DNA from: TMED14 sp965657195
GTDB lineage: Bacteria; Bacteroidota; Bacteroidia; Flavobacteriales; Schleiferiaceae
DNA length: 19,780 nucleotides
Assembly (NCBI GenBank): GCA_965657195.1
Contig: CBFHNK010000026.1
Location: 1 to 19,780 of the forward strand
Reading direction: 5' to 3'
Shown here piece by piece: positions 7,773 through 15,724 of the stretch; positions within the stretch are counted from its first letter, which is position 1, and the number at the start of each line of letters is the position of its first letter. The notes beneath the pieces were generated by a model. The model had not been told where the DNA came from. It searched no databases and saw only the letters and a program-made list of their open reading frames with translations. The position numbers were made by a program, and so were the translations under genes.

Positions 7773-8395
7773 CGTTTGGAATCCTTGATTTCGTTAAAGT
7801 ATTGAAGGCCTTGGGCGGTGCTGATGGACCGTATAAATAAGGTGATCGCGGTCCAGATTACCTCGCGGCGCTCGGCGAGGCTTTCGGACTGAAGCTCGCC
7901 GTCGGCAAGCCCCACCATCGTCGTGAAGTGAATTCGAGCAACGAGCTCAGGGTCGAGGTCTTCGCGAAAGAGGCGTTGGGCCTGACCGTCTTTGATCGTT
8001 TGAGTGAGGGCGTTTTGCATGGTGCGCTGCCGCTGCTCAAAAAGCCAATCAAAGGTTTTGGGGTAGTACTTCTTAAGCGGAAACATCATGTTGGGGCCAT
8101 GCGATTCCATCATCTTCATCAAAAAGGCAAAGCGGTGAATCATGCGGTCGATGGCATTTTCGTGCTCGGCCGACAACTGGTCCATGGCCACTTTGTGTGC
8201 GCCGAATACGTGGCGCACCGCTTGGTCAACTAGGTCTGCTTTGTTGGTGAAGTACTGGTACAGCGTTTTTTTGCTCATCGAGAGCTCACGGCACACGTCA
8301 TCCATGGTCATCGCGCGCAGTCCGTAGCGTTGGAACATGTCCATCGCTCGCTGCAGGATGCTGGTTTTGATTTCGTTGGTGCTAGAATCGCTCAC
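7769..8395 (-). CDS. TetR/AcrR-family transcriptional regulator of the efflux operon
   Basis: A 208-aa protein with an N-terminal TetR DNA-binding domain (about residues 10-60): TSILQRAMDMFQRYGLRAMTMDDVCRELSMSKKTLYQYFTNKADL, where the SMSKKTLYQYF recognition helix is the family hallmark. The rest is a variable helical ligand-binding/dimerisation domain. It is the first gene of the operon and overlaps tolC by 4 bp. A 29-bp inverted repeat just upstream is the likely autoregulatory operator, so it probably represses pump genes until an inducer binds. The start is GTG at 8395, placed by the HTH domain needing about 10 preceding residues. The -7 box ends only 7 nt before it, so the leader is very short. 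Confidence 0.92.
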   Translation of the reverse strand: MSDSSTNEIKTSILQRAMDMFQRYGLRAMTMDDVCRELSMSKKTLYQYFTNKADLVDQAVRHVFGAHKVAMDQLSAEHENAIDRMIHRFAFLMKMMESHGPNMMFPLKKYYPKTFDWLFEQRQRTMQNALTQTIKDGQAQRLFREDLDPELVARIHFTTMVGLADGELQSESLAERREVIWTAITLFIRSISTAQGLQYFNEIKDSKR

Positions 8396-8402
8396 GGCGG
8401 CG

Positions 8403-8410
8403 CAAAGATA
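8403..8410 (-). promoter_or_regulatory. Candidate -7 box of the tetR-efflux operon (TATCTTTG)
   Basis: On the minus strand TATCTTTG is a perfect TAnnTTTG match. It leaves 7 nt to the GTG start of tetR, so the mRNA leader would be about 3-4 nt. The expected -33 region falls about 20-24 nt upstream, inside the arm of the inverted repeat at 8428-8456. No canonical TTG was found there apart from a CGTTT stretch. Confidence 0.55.
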
Positions 8411-8427
8411 TAACGGGTTGTTCTATG

Positions 8428-8456
8428 GGAAACGTTTTGTGGGCTAAAATGTTTCC
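8428..8456. promoter_or_regulatory. Inverted repeat, candidate TetR operator
   Basis: The arms GGAAACGTTTT (8428-8438) and AAAATGTTTCC (8446-8456) are reverse complements at 10 of 11 positions and are separated by 7 nt. This is a typical TetR/AcrR operator size. It overlaps the expected -33 region of the tetR promoter and lies in the gap shared with the divergent gene asnS. Binding of the adjacent TetR is inferred from position. Confidence 0.65.
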
Positions 8457-8577
8457 GGCGATTCGAAAAATTTTGAATTATCTACTGAACACCTCAAATT
8501 TTTGGTAACCCTTACTGAGAATTGCTGAAAAAATCCGTAATTTGCCCCCGGCCATATCACAAACTGTGCCATGAACT

Positions 8578-10002
8578 ATGACAATTGCACAAATCCTTAA
8601 GACTCCCGCCCAGCAGCAGCCCGTGACGGCTCGCGGGTGGGTTCGTACGTTTCGCTCGAACCGCTTCATCGCCCTGAACGACGGGTCGACGGGGTCGAAT
8701 GTGCAGTGTGTGGTGGACTTCGAGCGCACGCCCGAGGATGTACTCAAGCGCATCACCACCGGAGCAGCGGTAGAAGTTCGCGGACTCCTCGTGGCCTCAC
8801 AGGGAAGCGGTCAGGCGGTTGAAATTCAGGTGCAAGAGGTTGTGGTACATGGCGACAGTTCGCCCGAAGACTACCCCCTTCAGCCCAAGCGCCACAGCCT
8901 CGAATTCCTTCGCGAAATCGCCCACCTTCGTCCACGGACGGCGACGTTCAGTGCCGTGTTTCGCATTCGCCACGAGGCGCAGTACGCGGTGCACCAGTTT
9001 TTTCACGAGCACGGATTTTACCACTGGGCGACGCCAATCATCACGTCAAGTGACGCCGAGGGTGCCGGCGAGATGTTTCGCGTGACCTCGCTGCCCGCAG
9101 ACAATCCGCCCCGCACCGAATCCGGCGAAGTCGACTACGGCGAAGACTTTTTTGGACAGAGTACCAACCTCACCGTGAGCGGCCAGCTCGAGGGCGAGCT
9201 CGGAGCCATGGCCCTGGGCAAAATTTACACGTTTGGACCCACGTTCCGCGCCGAAAACTCGAACACTACCCGTCACCTGAGCGAGTTTTGGATGATTGAG
9301 CCCGAGATGGCGTTTTACACGCTTGAGGACAACATGCAGCTGGCCGAAGACTTCGCCAAGCACATCATTCGTCACGTGCTCGACCGCTGTGCCGACGACC
9401 TCGCCGTGCTCGACCAACGCCTGCAGCAAGAGGAGCAGTCAAAGCCCGCCGCCCAGCGCCAGCCGATGGGCCTGATCGAGAAGCTCAATTTTGTGGTGAA
9501 CAACCCCTTTGTGCGCTGCAGCTATACCGAGGCAATTGAGATCCTCAAGGCCTCGAAGCCCAACCAAAAGGGTCAGTTTGCCTACCCCATCGAGGCCTGG
9601 GGCGCAGACCTGCAGTCCGAGCACGAGCGCTACTTGGTCGAGAAGCACTTTCAGGCTCCGGTGGTGTTGTTTGACTACCCCGCGTCGATCAAAGCCTTTT
9701 ACATGCGCCTCAACGAAGACGGCAAAACGGTGCGCGCCATGGACGTCCTCTTTCCCGGAATCGGCGAAATCATCGGCGGAAGCCAGCGCGAGGAACGCCA
9801 CGACGTGCTCGTTGAAAAGATGAAGGCGGTGGGCATCGATCCGCACCACCTCGACTGGTACCTCGACACGCGCAAGTTTGGCACCTGCGTGCACAGCGGA
9901 TTCGGACTCGGATTCGAGCGCATGATCCAGTTTGTGACGGGTATGGGCAACATCCGCGACGTGATTCCGTTCCCCCGATTCCCAGGAAGCGCCAAGTTTT
10001 AA
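8578..10002 (+). CDS. asnS: Asparagine--tRNA ligase
   Basis: A class IIb aminoacyl-tRNA synthetase that charges tRNA-Asn in the cytoplasm. The 474-aa protein has an N-terminal OB-fold anticodon-binding domain (about 15-110: ARGWVRTFRSNRFIALNDGS). Its catalytic core shows motif 2 at 223-240 (FRAENSNTTRHLSEFWMIEPE) and motif 3 at 443-449 (GLGFERM), and ends with the family C-terminus IRDVIPFPRFPGSAKF. AsnRS rather than AspRS is supported by the GSTGSNVQ stretch, the lack of the bacterial AspRS insertion domain and the terminal PRFPG. The ATG at 8578 starts directly before the OB-fold. An earlier ATG at 8571 is out of frame. rpoN follows after 12 nt. Confidence 0.97.
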   Translation: MTIAQILKTPAQQQPVTARGWVRTFRSNRFIALNDGSTGSNVQCVVDFERTPEDVLKRITTGAAVEVRGLLVASQGSGQAVEIQVQEVVVHGDSSPEDYPLQPKRHSLEFLREIAHLRPRTATFSAVFRIRHEAQYAVHQFFHEHGFYHWATPIITSSDAEGAGEMFRVTSLPADNPPRTESGEVDYGEDFFGQSTNLTVSGQLEGELGAMALGKIYTFGPTFRAENSNTTRHLSEFWMIEPEMAFYTLEDNMQLAEDFAKHIIRHVLDRCADDLAVLDQRLQQEEQSKPAAQRQPMGLIEKLNFVVNNPFVRCSYTEAIEILKASKPNQKGQFAYPIEAWGADLQSEHERYLVEKHFQAPVVLFDYPASIKAFYMRLNEDGKTVRAMDVLFPGIGEIIGGSQREERHDVLVEKMKAVGIDPHHLDWYLDTRKFGTCVHSGFGLGFERMIQFVTGMGNIRDVIPFPRFPGSAKF

Positions 10003-10014
10003 TCGTTCACGACC

Positions 10015-11487
10015 GTGCTACGCCAATCCCAAGCCCTCAAGCTCCAGCAAAAGCTCTCGCCGCAGCAAATTCAGCTCATGAAGCTGATCCAGCTCCCGAC
10101 GCAGGCGCTCGAAGAGCGCATTCAAGAGGAACTTGAGGTGAATCCGGCCCTCGAAACCGAGAGTCAGGTGGACGAGGATCCGTACGAAACCGAATACGAC
10201 AATTCTGAAGACGAGTATACGACCGACAAAGAGTCCGATGAATATTCTGAAATCCAGGATGTGGAGTTCTCAGAAGAACTCTTTGACGACACTCCAGAAT
10301 ACAAGCTCAACGCCAACAACTATTCGGCGGACGACGAGACCTATGAGGCCCCAATTGTCGCGCGCCAGGACCTGAGCGACGTCCTTCAGGAGCAGCTTGC
10401 GTTGCGCAGCGTGAGCCCTCAAAAGGAGCACCTGTGCAAGTACTTAATCGGAACGTTGGACGACGACGGATACCTGCGCCGCGAGCTCGTCGATATTGTG
10501 GACGACTTGGCCTTTTCGCTCGGAATCTTCATTGAGGTCAGTGAGCTCGAGGATGCCCTTCGGGTCATTCAATCGATGGATCCGCCCGGAGTCGGAGCCC
10601 GTAACCTTCAGGAATGCATGCTCCTTCAGTTGGCCCGTCGCCCAGAGACTCCGGTGGTTCGCACCGCCCGGGCGCTGGTCGACCGCTACTTTGACGAGCT
10701 CGCCAAGCGCCACTACAGCCGAATGATGCAGGGCCTTGGTATTGATGAGGCCACCCTCAAGTCTGCCCTCGACGAAATCGTGCGCGTCAACCCCAAGCCG
10801 GGCGGAAGCGCCACGCAGGGTTCAGAGCCCAGCCAAGTGGTGGTTCCGGATTTTTTAGTGAGCGTCGTGGACGGCAAGCTCGAGCTCAAGCTCAACGGAC
10901 GCAACGCCCCCGAGCTCAACGTCAGCCGGGAGTACAAAGAGATGCTGTCGCACTACCGCCAGGCAAAGGGATTTGACAACGACCAGCAAAAAGAGGCATT
11001 TACCTTTATTAAGAGCAAGATCGACAGCGCCAAATGGTTCATCGACGCGATCAAGCAGCGGCAGCAAACCCTTTTGCTGACCATGTCGTCGATCATGCGC
11101 TACCAAGAAGACTACTTTCTCACCGGCGACGACCGCAAGCTCAAGCCCATGATTCTAAAGGATATTGCCGACGAGGTGGGCATGGACATTTCTACCGTCA
11201 GCCGTGTGGCCAGTCAGAAGTACGTGCAGACTCCGTTCGGAACCTTTCTCATCAAGCGCTTTTTTAGCGAGAGCATGACCAATGCAGAGGGTGAAGAGGT
11301 GTCCACGCGCGAGATCAAAAAAATCCTCGAAGAGAGCATCGGCGAAGAGGATTCGCGCGATCCGCTCACCGACGATGCGCTTGCTAAGTTGCTCAAAGAC
11401 AAAGGCTATCCCATCGCCCGACGGACGGTCGCCAAGTACCGCGAGCAGCTCGGAATTCCCGTGGCGCGATTGCGCAAAACGCTGTAA
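10015..11487 (+). CDS. rpoN: RNA polymerase sigma-54 factor
   Basis: A sigma-54 factor of 490 aa that directs RNA polymerase to -24/-12 promoters and needs an AAA+ activator to open them. Region I is the Gln/Leu-rich N-terminus (LKLQQKLSPQQIQLMKLIQLP, about 8-30). Region II is a strongly acidic stretch (about 50-110). Then come the core-binding domain (about 120-300), the HTH domain (DIADEVGMDISTVSRVASQKYV, about 380-402) and the RpoN box ARRTVAKYRE at 468-477. The start is GTG at 10015, 12 nt after the asnS stop, placing Region I at the very N-terminus. No separate promoter was seen, so it is probably co-transcribed with asnS. No sigma-54 activator gene lies in the window. Confidence 0.96.
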   Translation: MLRQSQALKLQQKLSPQQIQLMKLIQLPTQALEERIQEELEVNPALETESQVDEDPYETEYDNSEDEYTTDKESDEYSEIQDVEFSEELFDDTPEYKLNANNYSADDETYEAPIVARQDLSDVLQEQLALRSVSPQKEHLCKYLIGTLDDDGYLRRELVDIVDDLAFSLGIFIEVSELEDALRVIQSMDPPGVGARNLQECMLLQLARRPETPVVRTARALVDRYFDELAKRHYSRMMQGLGIDEATLKSALDEIVRVNPKPGGSATQGSEPSQVVVPDFLVSVVDGKLELKLNGRNAPELNVSREYKEMLSHYRQAKGFDNDQQKEAFTFIKSKIDSAKWFIDAIKQRQQTLLLTMSSIMRYQEDYFLTGDDRKLKPMILKDIADEVGMDISTVSRVASQKYVQTPFGTFLIKRFFSESMTNAEGEEVSTREIKKILEESIGEEDSRDPLTDDALAKLLKDKGYPIARRTVAKYREQLGIPVARLRKTL

Positions 11488-11554
11488 GTACCCCGCTCGC
11501 TCATTCGCGTGAGCCGAATTCTGCTCCTTCAACACGCAGTTTCGCGGGACGGAG

Positions 11555-11562
11555 TATGTTTG
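11555..11562 (+). promoter_or_regulatory. Candidate -7 box upstream of the T9SS surface protein gene (TATGTTTG)
   Basis: TATGTTTG matches TAnnTTTG perfectly and lies 26 nt before the ATG at 11589, predicting a leader of roughly 20 nt. No clear TTG -33 element was found 17-23 nt upstream. Confidence 0.5.
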
Positions 11563-11588
11563 TATACTAGACAAAATACCAAGCTGAC

Positions 11589-13775
11589 ATGCGCGTGATT
11601 CGAATTCTTTTAGCCCTGATGCTACTTGCCCCTATGGCCAGTAAGGCATCGCACATCATTGGTGGCGACATTCAGTACAAGTACGTGGGCGATTCCACAG
11701 GCGTTGCCAACCAGTACCGCATCAAGTTAGTATTGTACCGCGAGGGCACGGGTATTCCACTGCAACCAACGGAGACTGTTAACGTAGTGTCGTCTAGCTG
11801 TAATTTCTCGACGACGGTTCAGGTTACGCGTATTGTACCAGAGTTTTCGGCAGCATCACTTGGAGCATTTGATTGCATTCCGGCAACATCTGCAACTTTT
11901 TCGCCGATGGTGAACATATACCGAGGGTTTGTAACCCTGCCTACTCTTTGCCCGGACTACAAAATCTACTGGGCGTCGTGCTGCCGTCCTCCGGGAATCA
12001 CGTCTATTCCTGGATCGGCGGGTGTTGGATTCTACTTTGAAGCGGAATTGAACAACACCATCACCACAGGCCCCAAGAACTCTTCGCCGACGTTTGTATC
12101 GACGCCATTGAGCTACATCTGTACGGGTGGGTTTATCAACTACCTGCAGAACGCGTTTGAGATTAATGGCGATAGCCTTCAATACGAGTTGGTTCCTGCA
12201 CGTGAAGATTGGCCATTGGGATCTTCAGTTAGTTACGGCGGGGGATACACCTTTACGAACCCGATTACAACGTCTCCCGCAAATCCTTTTACGTTGAATC
12301 CCCAAACGGGTAACATCACGTTTGTAGCGACAAACGTTGAAACTTCAGTTATTGCGCTCCGCGTCAACGAGTACCGGTTTGACTCTACCTATTTCGTATG
12401 GGTAAAGGTTGGCTCTTCCAACCGCGAAATCCAGGTTTCTATTGCGGGAAACTGTTTGCCAATTGTGAACGCAGGCGTGGCACTAGACCCCAATGCCCCA
12501 GGAGTTAGCCTCGACGCACAAGGCCGCCAGACCAAGGACTACAACTGCCTCGATTCTTCAGTGACGCTGCTGTTTACCCTTGACGTGGAGTGTGCCTCTG
12601 TTTCGCCCGACGGGTCAGACTTCCGTTTGACGAACCCTGCGGGCCAGCCGATTCCGATTAAAGCGCTCGTGCCAAACTGCGACGTGAACGGCGAGACCTC
12701 GACGTTGGAGGTCAAGCTCTTCAAGCCGCTCTCGATGAACGGGGAATACTACCTCTACTCTAAGGTGGGCAACGACGGTAATACCCTCTTGAACAAGTGC
12801 GGTAAGGACATGGATGAGTTCGATACCATCGTTCTTTTGGTGAACGACTGCGTCGACCTTGAAATGGAGCTCACCAACGTGACCATCAACGAAGACAAGC
12901 ATCCGCACGTATACTGGGATGTGGATACGGCGACGCTGCCCCGCTACCTATTCAACATGTGGCGCGTACACCGCTCTGACGATGGTGGAGCTACCTACAG
13001 CATCGTACACAATAGCACCGATACCAACTTGCGCAATTGGGAGGACATCAATATCGACGCCAATATGGTAGATACCCGTGTGCACCGCTACTTCGTGGAT
13101 GCGATTATCAACGGGTTTGTTCAACCCTCTACAGATACTGTCAAGAGCATGTGGTTGCGCGGAGATATGACGAATACTTCGTCGATACCTGTGGTGTGGA
13201 ACAGCTACAATGCATGGGATACTGCGCACTACCAGGTGCAGTTCGGCCGCAACCTCAGCGGTTTGCCTGGTGCCGGATACAGTTGGTCGGATTACGGCAA
13301 CCGCATGCAGGATACGTTCGCCCTTGTTGAGCACCCCAACTTGCCTCCGGGTCAGTACGCCGTGCGCATCAAGTCGTACCGACACGCCTCGGTTCCGACG
13401 TACGCCGTGGATCCGCTGCAGGATACCGCGTACTCGAACTGGATTGAGTTTGGTGAGCCGGTTCCGCCGATTCCGCCGATTGATACGGTGATTGTTCCGA
13501 ACGTGATCACTCCAAACGGTGACGGACGCAACGATGTGTTTGAGATTCAGGGCTTGATGAGCTACACCACTTCGCGTGAGGTGACCATCATGAACCGCTA
13601 CGGGAAGGTGATCTACAGGAACGAGGCCTACGACAATGTCCAGCCATGGGACGGCAAGGACCAGTCAGGTTCGATGCTCGCCGATGGAGTCTACTTCTAT
13701 GTGATCAAGTTGTACGACGAGCCAAATTCGGCAAGTTTGAATTTGAGCGGTTCGGTGACGATTCTGTCGAACTAA
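11589..13775 (+). CDS. T9SS-secreted surface protein with type B (gliding-motility-associated) C-terminal sorting domain
   Basis: A 728-aa exported protein of unknown specific function. A Sec signal peptide (MRVIRILLALMLLAPMASKA) is probably cleaved after Ala20. The mature N-terminus, SHIIGGDIQYKYVG, and the following cysteine-containing region (SSSCNF, FDCIPA, CPDYKIYWASCCRPPG) belong to a recurrent Bacteroidota surface-protein type. The middle (about 430-610) looks like fibronectin/Ig-type beta domains (VHRSDDGGATYSIVHNSTDTN). A Pro-rich linker leads to the C-terminal domain from about residue 636: VPNVITPNGDGRNDVFEIQG, MNRYGKVIYRN, WDGKDQSGSMLADGVYFYVI. This is the type B Type IX secretion sorting domain (CHU_C family). 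It should cross the outer membrane through T9SS and be surface-attached or released, possibly in adhesion or motility. It has a -7 box upstream and a strong terminator downstream. Confidence 0.9.
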   Translation: MRVIRILLALMLLAPMASKASHIIGGDIQYKYVGDSTGVANQYRIKLVLYREGTGIPLQPTETVNVVSSSCNFSTTVQVTRIVPEFSAASLGAFDCIPATSATFSPMVNIYRGFVTLPTLCPDYKIYWASCCRPPGITSIPGSAGVGFYFEAELNNTITTGPKNSSPTFVSTPLSYICTGGFINYLQNAFEINGDSLQYELVPAREDWPLGSSVSYGGGYTFTNPITTSPANPFTLNPQTGNITFVATNVETSVIALRVNEYRFDSTYFVWVKVGSSNREIQVSIAGNCLPIVNAGVALDPNAPGVSLDAQGRQTKDYNCLDSSVTLLFTLDVECASVSPDGSDFRLTNPAGQPIPIKALVPNCDVNGETSTLEVKLFKPLSMNGEYYLYSKVGNDGNTLLNKCGKDMDEFDTIVLLVNDCVDLEMELTNVTINEDKHPHVYWDVDTATLPRYLFNMWRVHRSDDGGATYSIVHNSTDTNLRNWEDINIDANMVDTRVHRYFVDAIINGFVQPSTDTVKSMWLRGDMTNTSSIPVVWNSYNAWDTAHYQVQFGRNLSGLPGAGYSWSDYGNRMQDTFALVEHPNLPPGQYAVRIKSYRHASVPTYAVDPLQDTAYSNWIEFGEPVPPIPPIDTVIVPNVITPNGDGRNDVFEIQGLMSYTTSREVTIMNRYGKVIYRNEAYDNVQPWDGKDQSGSMLADGVYFYVIKLYDEPNSASLNLSGSVTILSN

Positions 13776-13792
13776 GTTTTGGTTTTGAATTT

Positions 13793-13834
13793 CGGGCCCC
13801 CGACCGCTTTGGCGGCCGGGGGCTCGTTAGTTTT
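13793..13834 (+). terminator. Intrinsic terminator after the T9SS surface protein gene
   Basis: A long G+C stem pairs 13793-13807 with 13812-13826 around a TTTG loop, with one A/C mismatch and one G-T wobble in 15 positions. It is followed by TTAGTTTT. It lies 17 nt after the surface protein stop codon. Its T-rich tail overlaps the candidate -7 box of uvrC. Confidence 0.88.
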
Positions 13835-13835
13835 G
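13828..13835 (+). promoter_or_regulatory. Candidate -7 box of uvrC (TAGTTTTG)
   Basis: TAGTTTTG is a perfect TAnnTTTG match placed 4 nt before the GTG start of uvrC. The TTTG in the loop of the upstream hairpin (13808-13811) lies 16 nt before the box and could act as a slightly close -33 element. The box is also the tail of that terminator. Confidence 0.55.
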
Positions 13836-13839
13836 TAGT

Positions 13840-15639
13840 GTGGAGCTAAGCGAACACCTGAAGACGCTGCTGCGGACGCTTCCTGAGCGCCCGGGGGTGT
13901 ACCACCACATTGATAAGGATGGGGTGATTCTGTACATCGGCAAGGCCAAGAACCTCAAGAAGCGGGTGAGTTCCTACTTTCACAAGAGCCACGATTCCGC
14001 CCGACTCAGCATGCTGGTGCGCAAGGTCGCCGACATTAAGACCATTGTCACCGAGACCGAGTTTGACGCGCTGCTGCTTGAAAATACGCTGATCAAGAAG
14101 CACCAGCCGCGCTATAACATCAACCTCAAGGACGGCAAGACCTACCCCTGGGTGTGCATCAAAAAGGAGCGCTTTCCGCGGATTTTTGCCACGCGCCGCC
14201 GCATCGAGGACGGCTCAGAATACTTCGGCCCCTATGCCTCGGTGAAGATGATGTACACGGTGCTTGACATCATCAAAGAAGTGTTCACGTTGCGTACCTG
14301 CCAGCTGACGATGGACCAGTCGGCCATTGAGTCCGGTAAGTACCGAGCCTGTCTGGAGTTTCACATTAAGCGCTGTTTGGCTCCGTGCGAGGGCCGCCAA
14401 GATGAGGGCAGCTACCTGGCTGACGTGCAGGGAGCCCGCCAGCTGCTTCGGGGTGATTTGAAGGCGACGCGCGAGCGGTTGTTTGGCCAGATGATGGCCC
14501 ATGCCGCTGCCCAAGAGTTCGAGGCTGCCCAGTTTGTCAAGGAGCGCCTCGAGCGCCTTGACGCCTACCAGTCCAAGTCAACGGTGCTGAATCCTGCATT
14601 GGGTTCGGTCGACATCTTTTCGCTGCTTAGCGACGCCGAATACGGCTACGTCAACATGCTTCATATTCGCGACGGAGCAGTGATTCAAAGTTTTACGCTC
14701 GAGCTGCGGAAGCGCCTTGAGGAGACCGATTCAGAGTTGATGGCCCTTGGGCTGGCGGAGCTTCGCGAGCGCTTCCCGAGCGAGGCCAAGTTGGTGCTGG
14801 TGTCGCACGAGCCCGAGGTGGTTCCGCCCAATGTCGAGGTGGTGGTTCCGCAGCGGGGCGACAAGCGGGCCGCGGTGGAGCTTTCGGAGCGCAACGCCCG
14901 CGCCTACCGCGCCGAACGCCTCAAAAACGTGCAGTTGGTCGACCCCGAGCGCCACAGCGACCGCATCATGCGCCAGATGCAAAAGGACTTACGCCTGCCG
15001 TTTGAGCCGCGCCGCATCGAGTGCTTTGACAACTCCAACATACAGGGAACCAACCCCGTTTCGGCCTGCGTGGTGTTCATTGATGGCAAGCCTGCCAAGT
15101 CGGAATACCGCCACTTCAATGTGAAGACGGTCGAAGGCCCCGACGACTTTGCGACGATGAAGGAGGCGCTGACTCGCCGCTACACCCGGGTGCTGAATGA
15201 GGGGCTTCCGTTGCCCCAGCTAGTGCTGATCGACGGGGGTAAGGGCCAGCTTTCGGCGGCGGTAGAGGTGTTTGACGAGCTTGGTTTGCGCGGGCGCGTT
15301 GCGTTAATCGGAATCGCGAAGCGGCTTGAGGAACTGTATTTTCCTGAGGATCCGGTTCCGCTCTACCTCGACAAGCGTTCTGAGACGCTCAAGGTGCTGC
15401 AGCAGGCCCGCAACGAGGCGCACCGCTTTGGTATTACCCACCACCGTGCGCGCCGCAGCAAGTCCAGTCTTTCGAGTGCGCTGGACGGAATTCCCGGAGT
15501 GGGCCCCGCCACAGTGCAAATCCTTCTCGAAACCTTCAAGTCAGTCGCTGGCATCCGCAAGGCCAAGCCCGAAGCCCTGGTCGCCGCGGTGGGGGCCAAA
15601 AAGGCGGATGCGGTGCGGTTGGCACTGGGGCAAGGTTAG
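13840..15639 (+). CDS. uvrC: Excinuclease ABC subunit C
   Basis: UvrC makes the dual incisions in nucleotide excision repair with UvrAB. The 599-aa protein begins with the GIY-YIG nuclease domain (about 18-95: PGVYHHIDKDGVILYIGKAKNLKKRV), which makes the 3' incision. A Cys-containing region follows (CLEFHIKRCLAPCEG), then the UVR UvrB-binding motif (about 205-245). The RNase H-like domain for the 5' incision has IECFDNSNIQGTNP and LVLIDGGKGQL with its catalytic Asp residues. The protein ends with tandem helix-hairpin-helix elements (LDGIPGVGPATVQILLE). FDNSN instead of FDISH is usual in Bacteroidota. The GTG start at 13840 lies 4 nt after a -7 box. The last codons (Gln-Gly-stop) lie inside a 17-bp intergenic repeat unit. 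Confidence 0.97.
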   Translation: MELSEHLKTLLRTLPERPGVYHHIDKDGVILYIGKAKNLKKRVSSYFHKSHDSARLSMLVRKVADIKTIVTETEFDALLLENTLIKKHQPRYNINLKDGKTYPWVCIKKERFPRIFATRRRIEDGSEYFGPYASVKMMYTVLDIIKEVFTLRTCQLTMDQSAIESGKYRACLEFHIKRCLAPCEGRQDEGSYLADVQGARQLLRGDLKATRERLFGQMMAHAAAQEFEAAQFVKERLERLDAYQSKSTVLNPALGSVDIFSLLSDAEYGYVNMLHIRDGAVIQSFTLELRKRLEETDSELMALGLAELRERFPSEAKLVLVSHEPEVVPPNVEVVVPQRGDKRAAVELSERNARAYRAERLKNVQLVDPERHSDRIMRQMQKDLRLPFEPRRIECFDNSNIQGTNPVSACVVFIDGKPAKSEYRHFNVKTVEGPDDFATMKEALTRRYTRVLNEGLPLPQLVLIDGGKGQLSAAVEVFDELGLRGRVALIGIAKRLEELYFPEDPVPLYLDKRSETLKVLQQARNEAHRFGITHHRARRSKSSLSSALDGIPGVGPATVQILLETFKSVAGIRKAKPEALVAAVGAKKADAVRLALGQG

Positions 15640-15681
15640 CTCGTTAGCAAGGTTGGCTCGTTGGCAAGGTTGGCTCGTTGG
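15631..15681 (+). repeat. 17-bp tandem repeat, three copies, overlapping the uvrC stop
   Basis: Units are CAAGGTTAGCTCGTTAG (15631-15647), CAAGGTTGGCTCGTTGG (15648-15664) and an identical copy of the second (15665-15681), i.e. CAAGGTTRGCTCGTTRG. The first unit provides the uvrC codons CAA GGT TAG. The same unit recurs in inverse orientation at the end of the convergent ABC ATPase gene and beyond dxs. Confidence 0.93.
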
Positions 15682-15697
15682 CTTTTGGCGCTGCGCG

Positions 15698-15724
15698 CTA
15701 GGGCCCCTAGGGCTGCTTCGCAGC
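15698..15724. repeat. Pair of short palindromes in the uvrC downstream region
   Basis: CTAGGGCCCCTAG (15698-15710) is a perfect palindrome around a central C. GCTGCTTCGCAGC (15712-15724) is a 5-bp stem with a TTC loop. The flanks GCGCTGCGCGC and CCGCTGCGCGG form a related pair. No T-run follows, so these do not look like standard terminators. Confidence 0.6.

Noticed and set aside
8538..8544. TAATTTG as a -7 box for asnS
   Set aside because: It is one base short of TAnnTTTG and no -33 element lies at a suitable distance. The asnS promoter must be in 8457-8577 but cannot be placed.
8571..8600. Short upstream frame starting at the ATG at 8571, overlapping asnS
   Set aside because: About nine codons with no sign of selection; the ATG is probably incidental.
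11499..11514. Hairpin GCTCA/TGAGC after rpoN as a terminator
   Set aside because: Only 5 bp with no T-run following.
13840..15639. Possible loss of a catalytic residue in UvrC (FDNSN instead of FDISH)
   Set aside because: FDNSN is the usual form in Bacteroidota UvrC, and the other nuclease residues are present.
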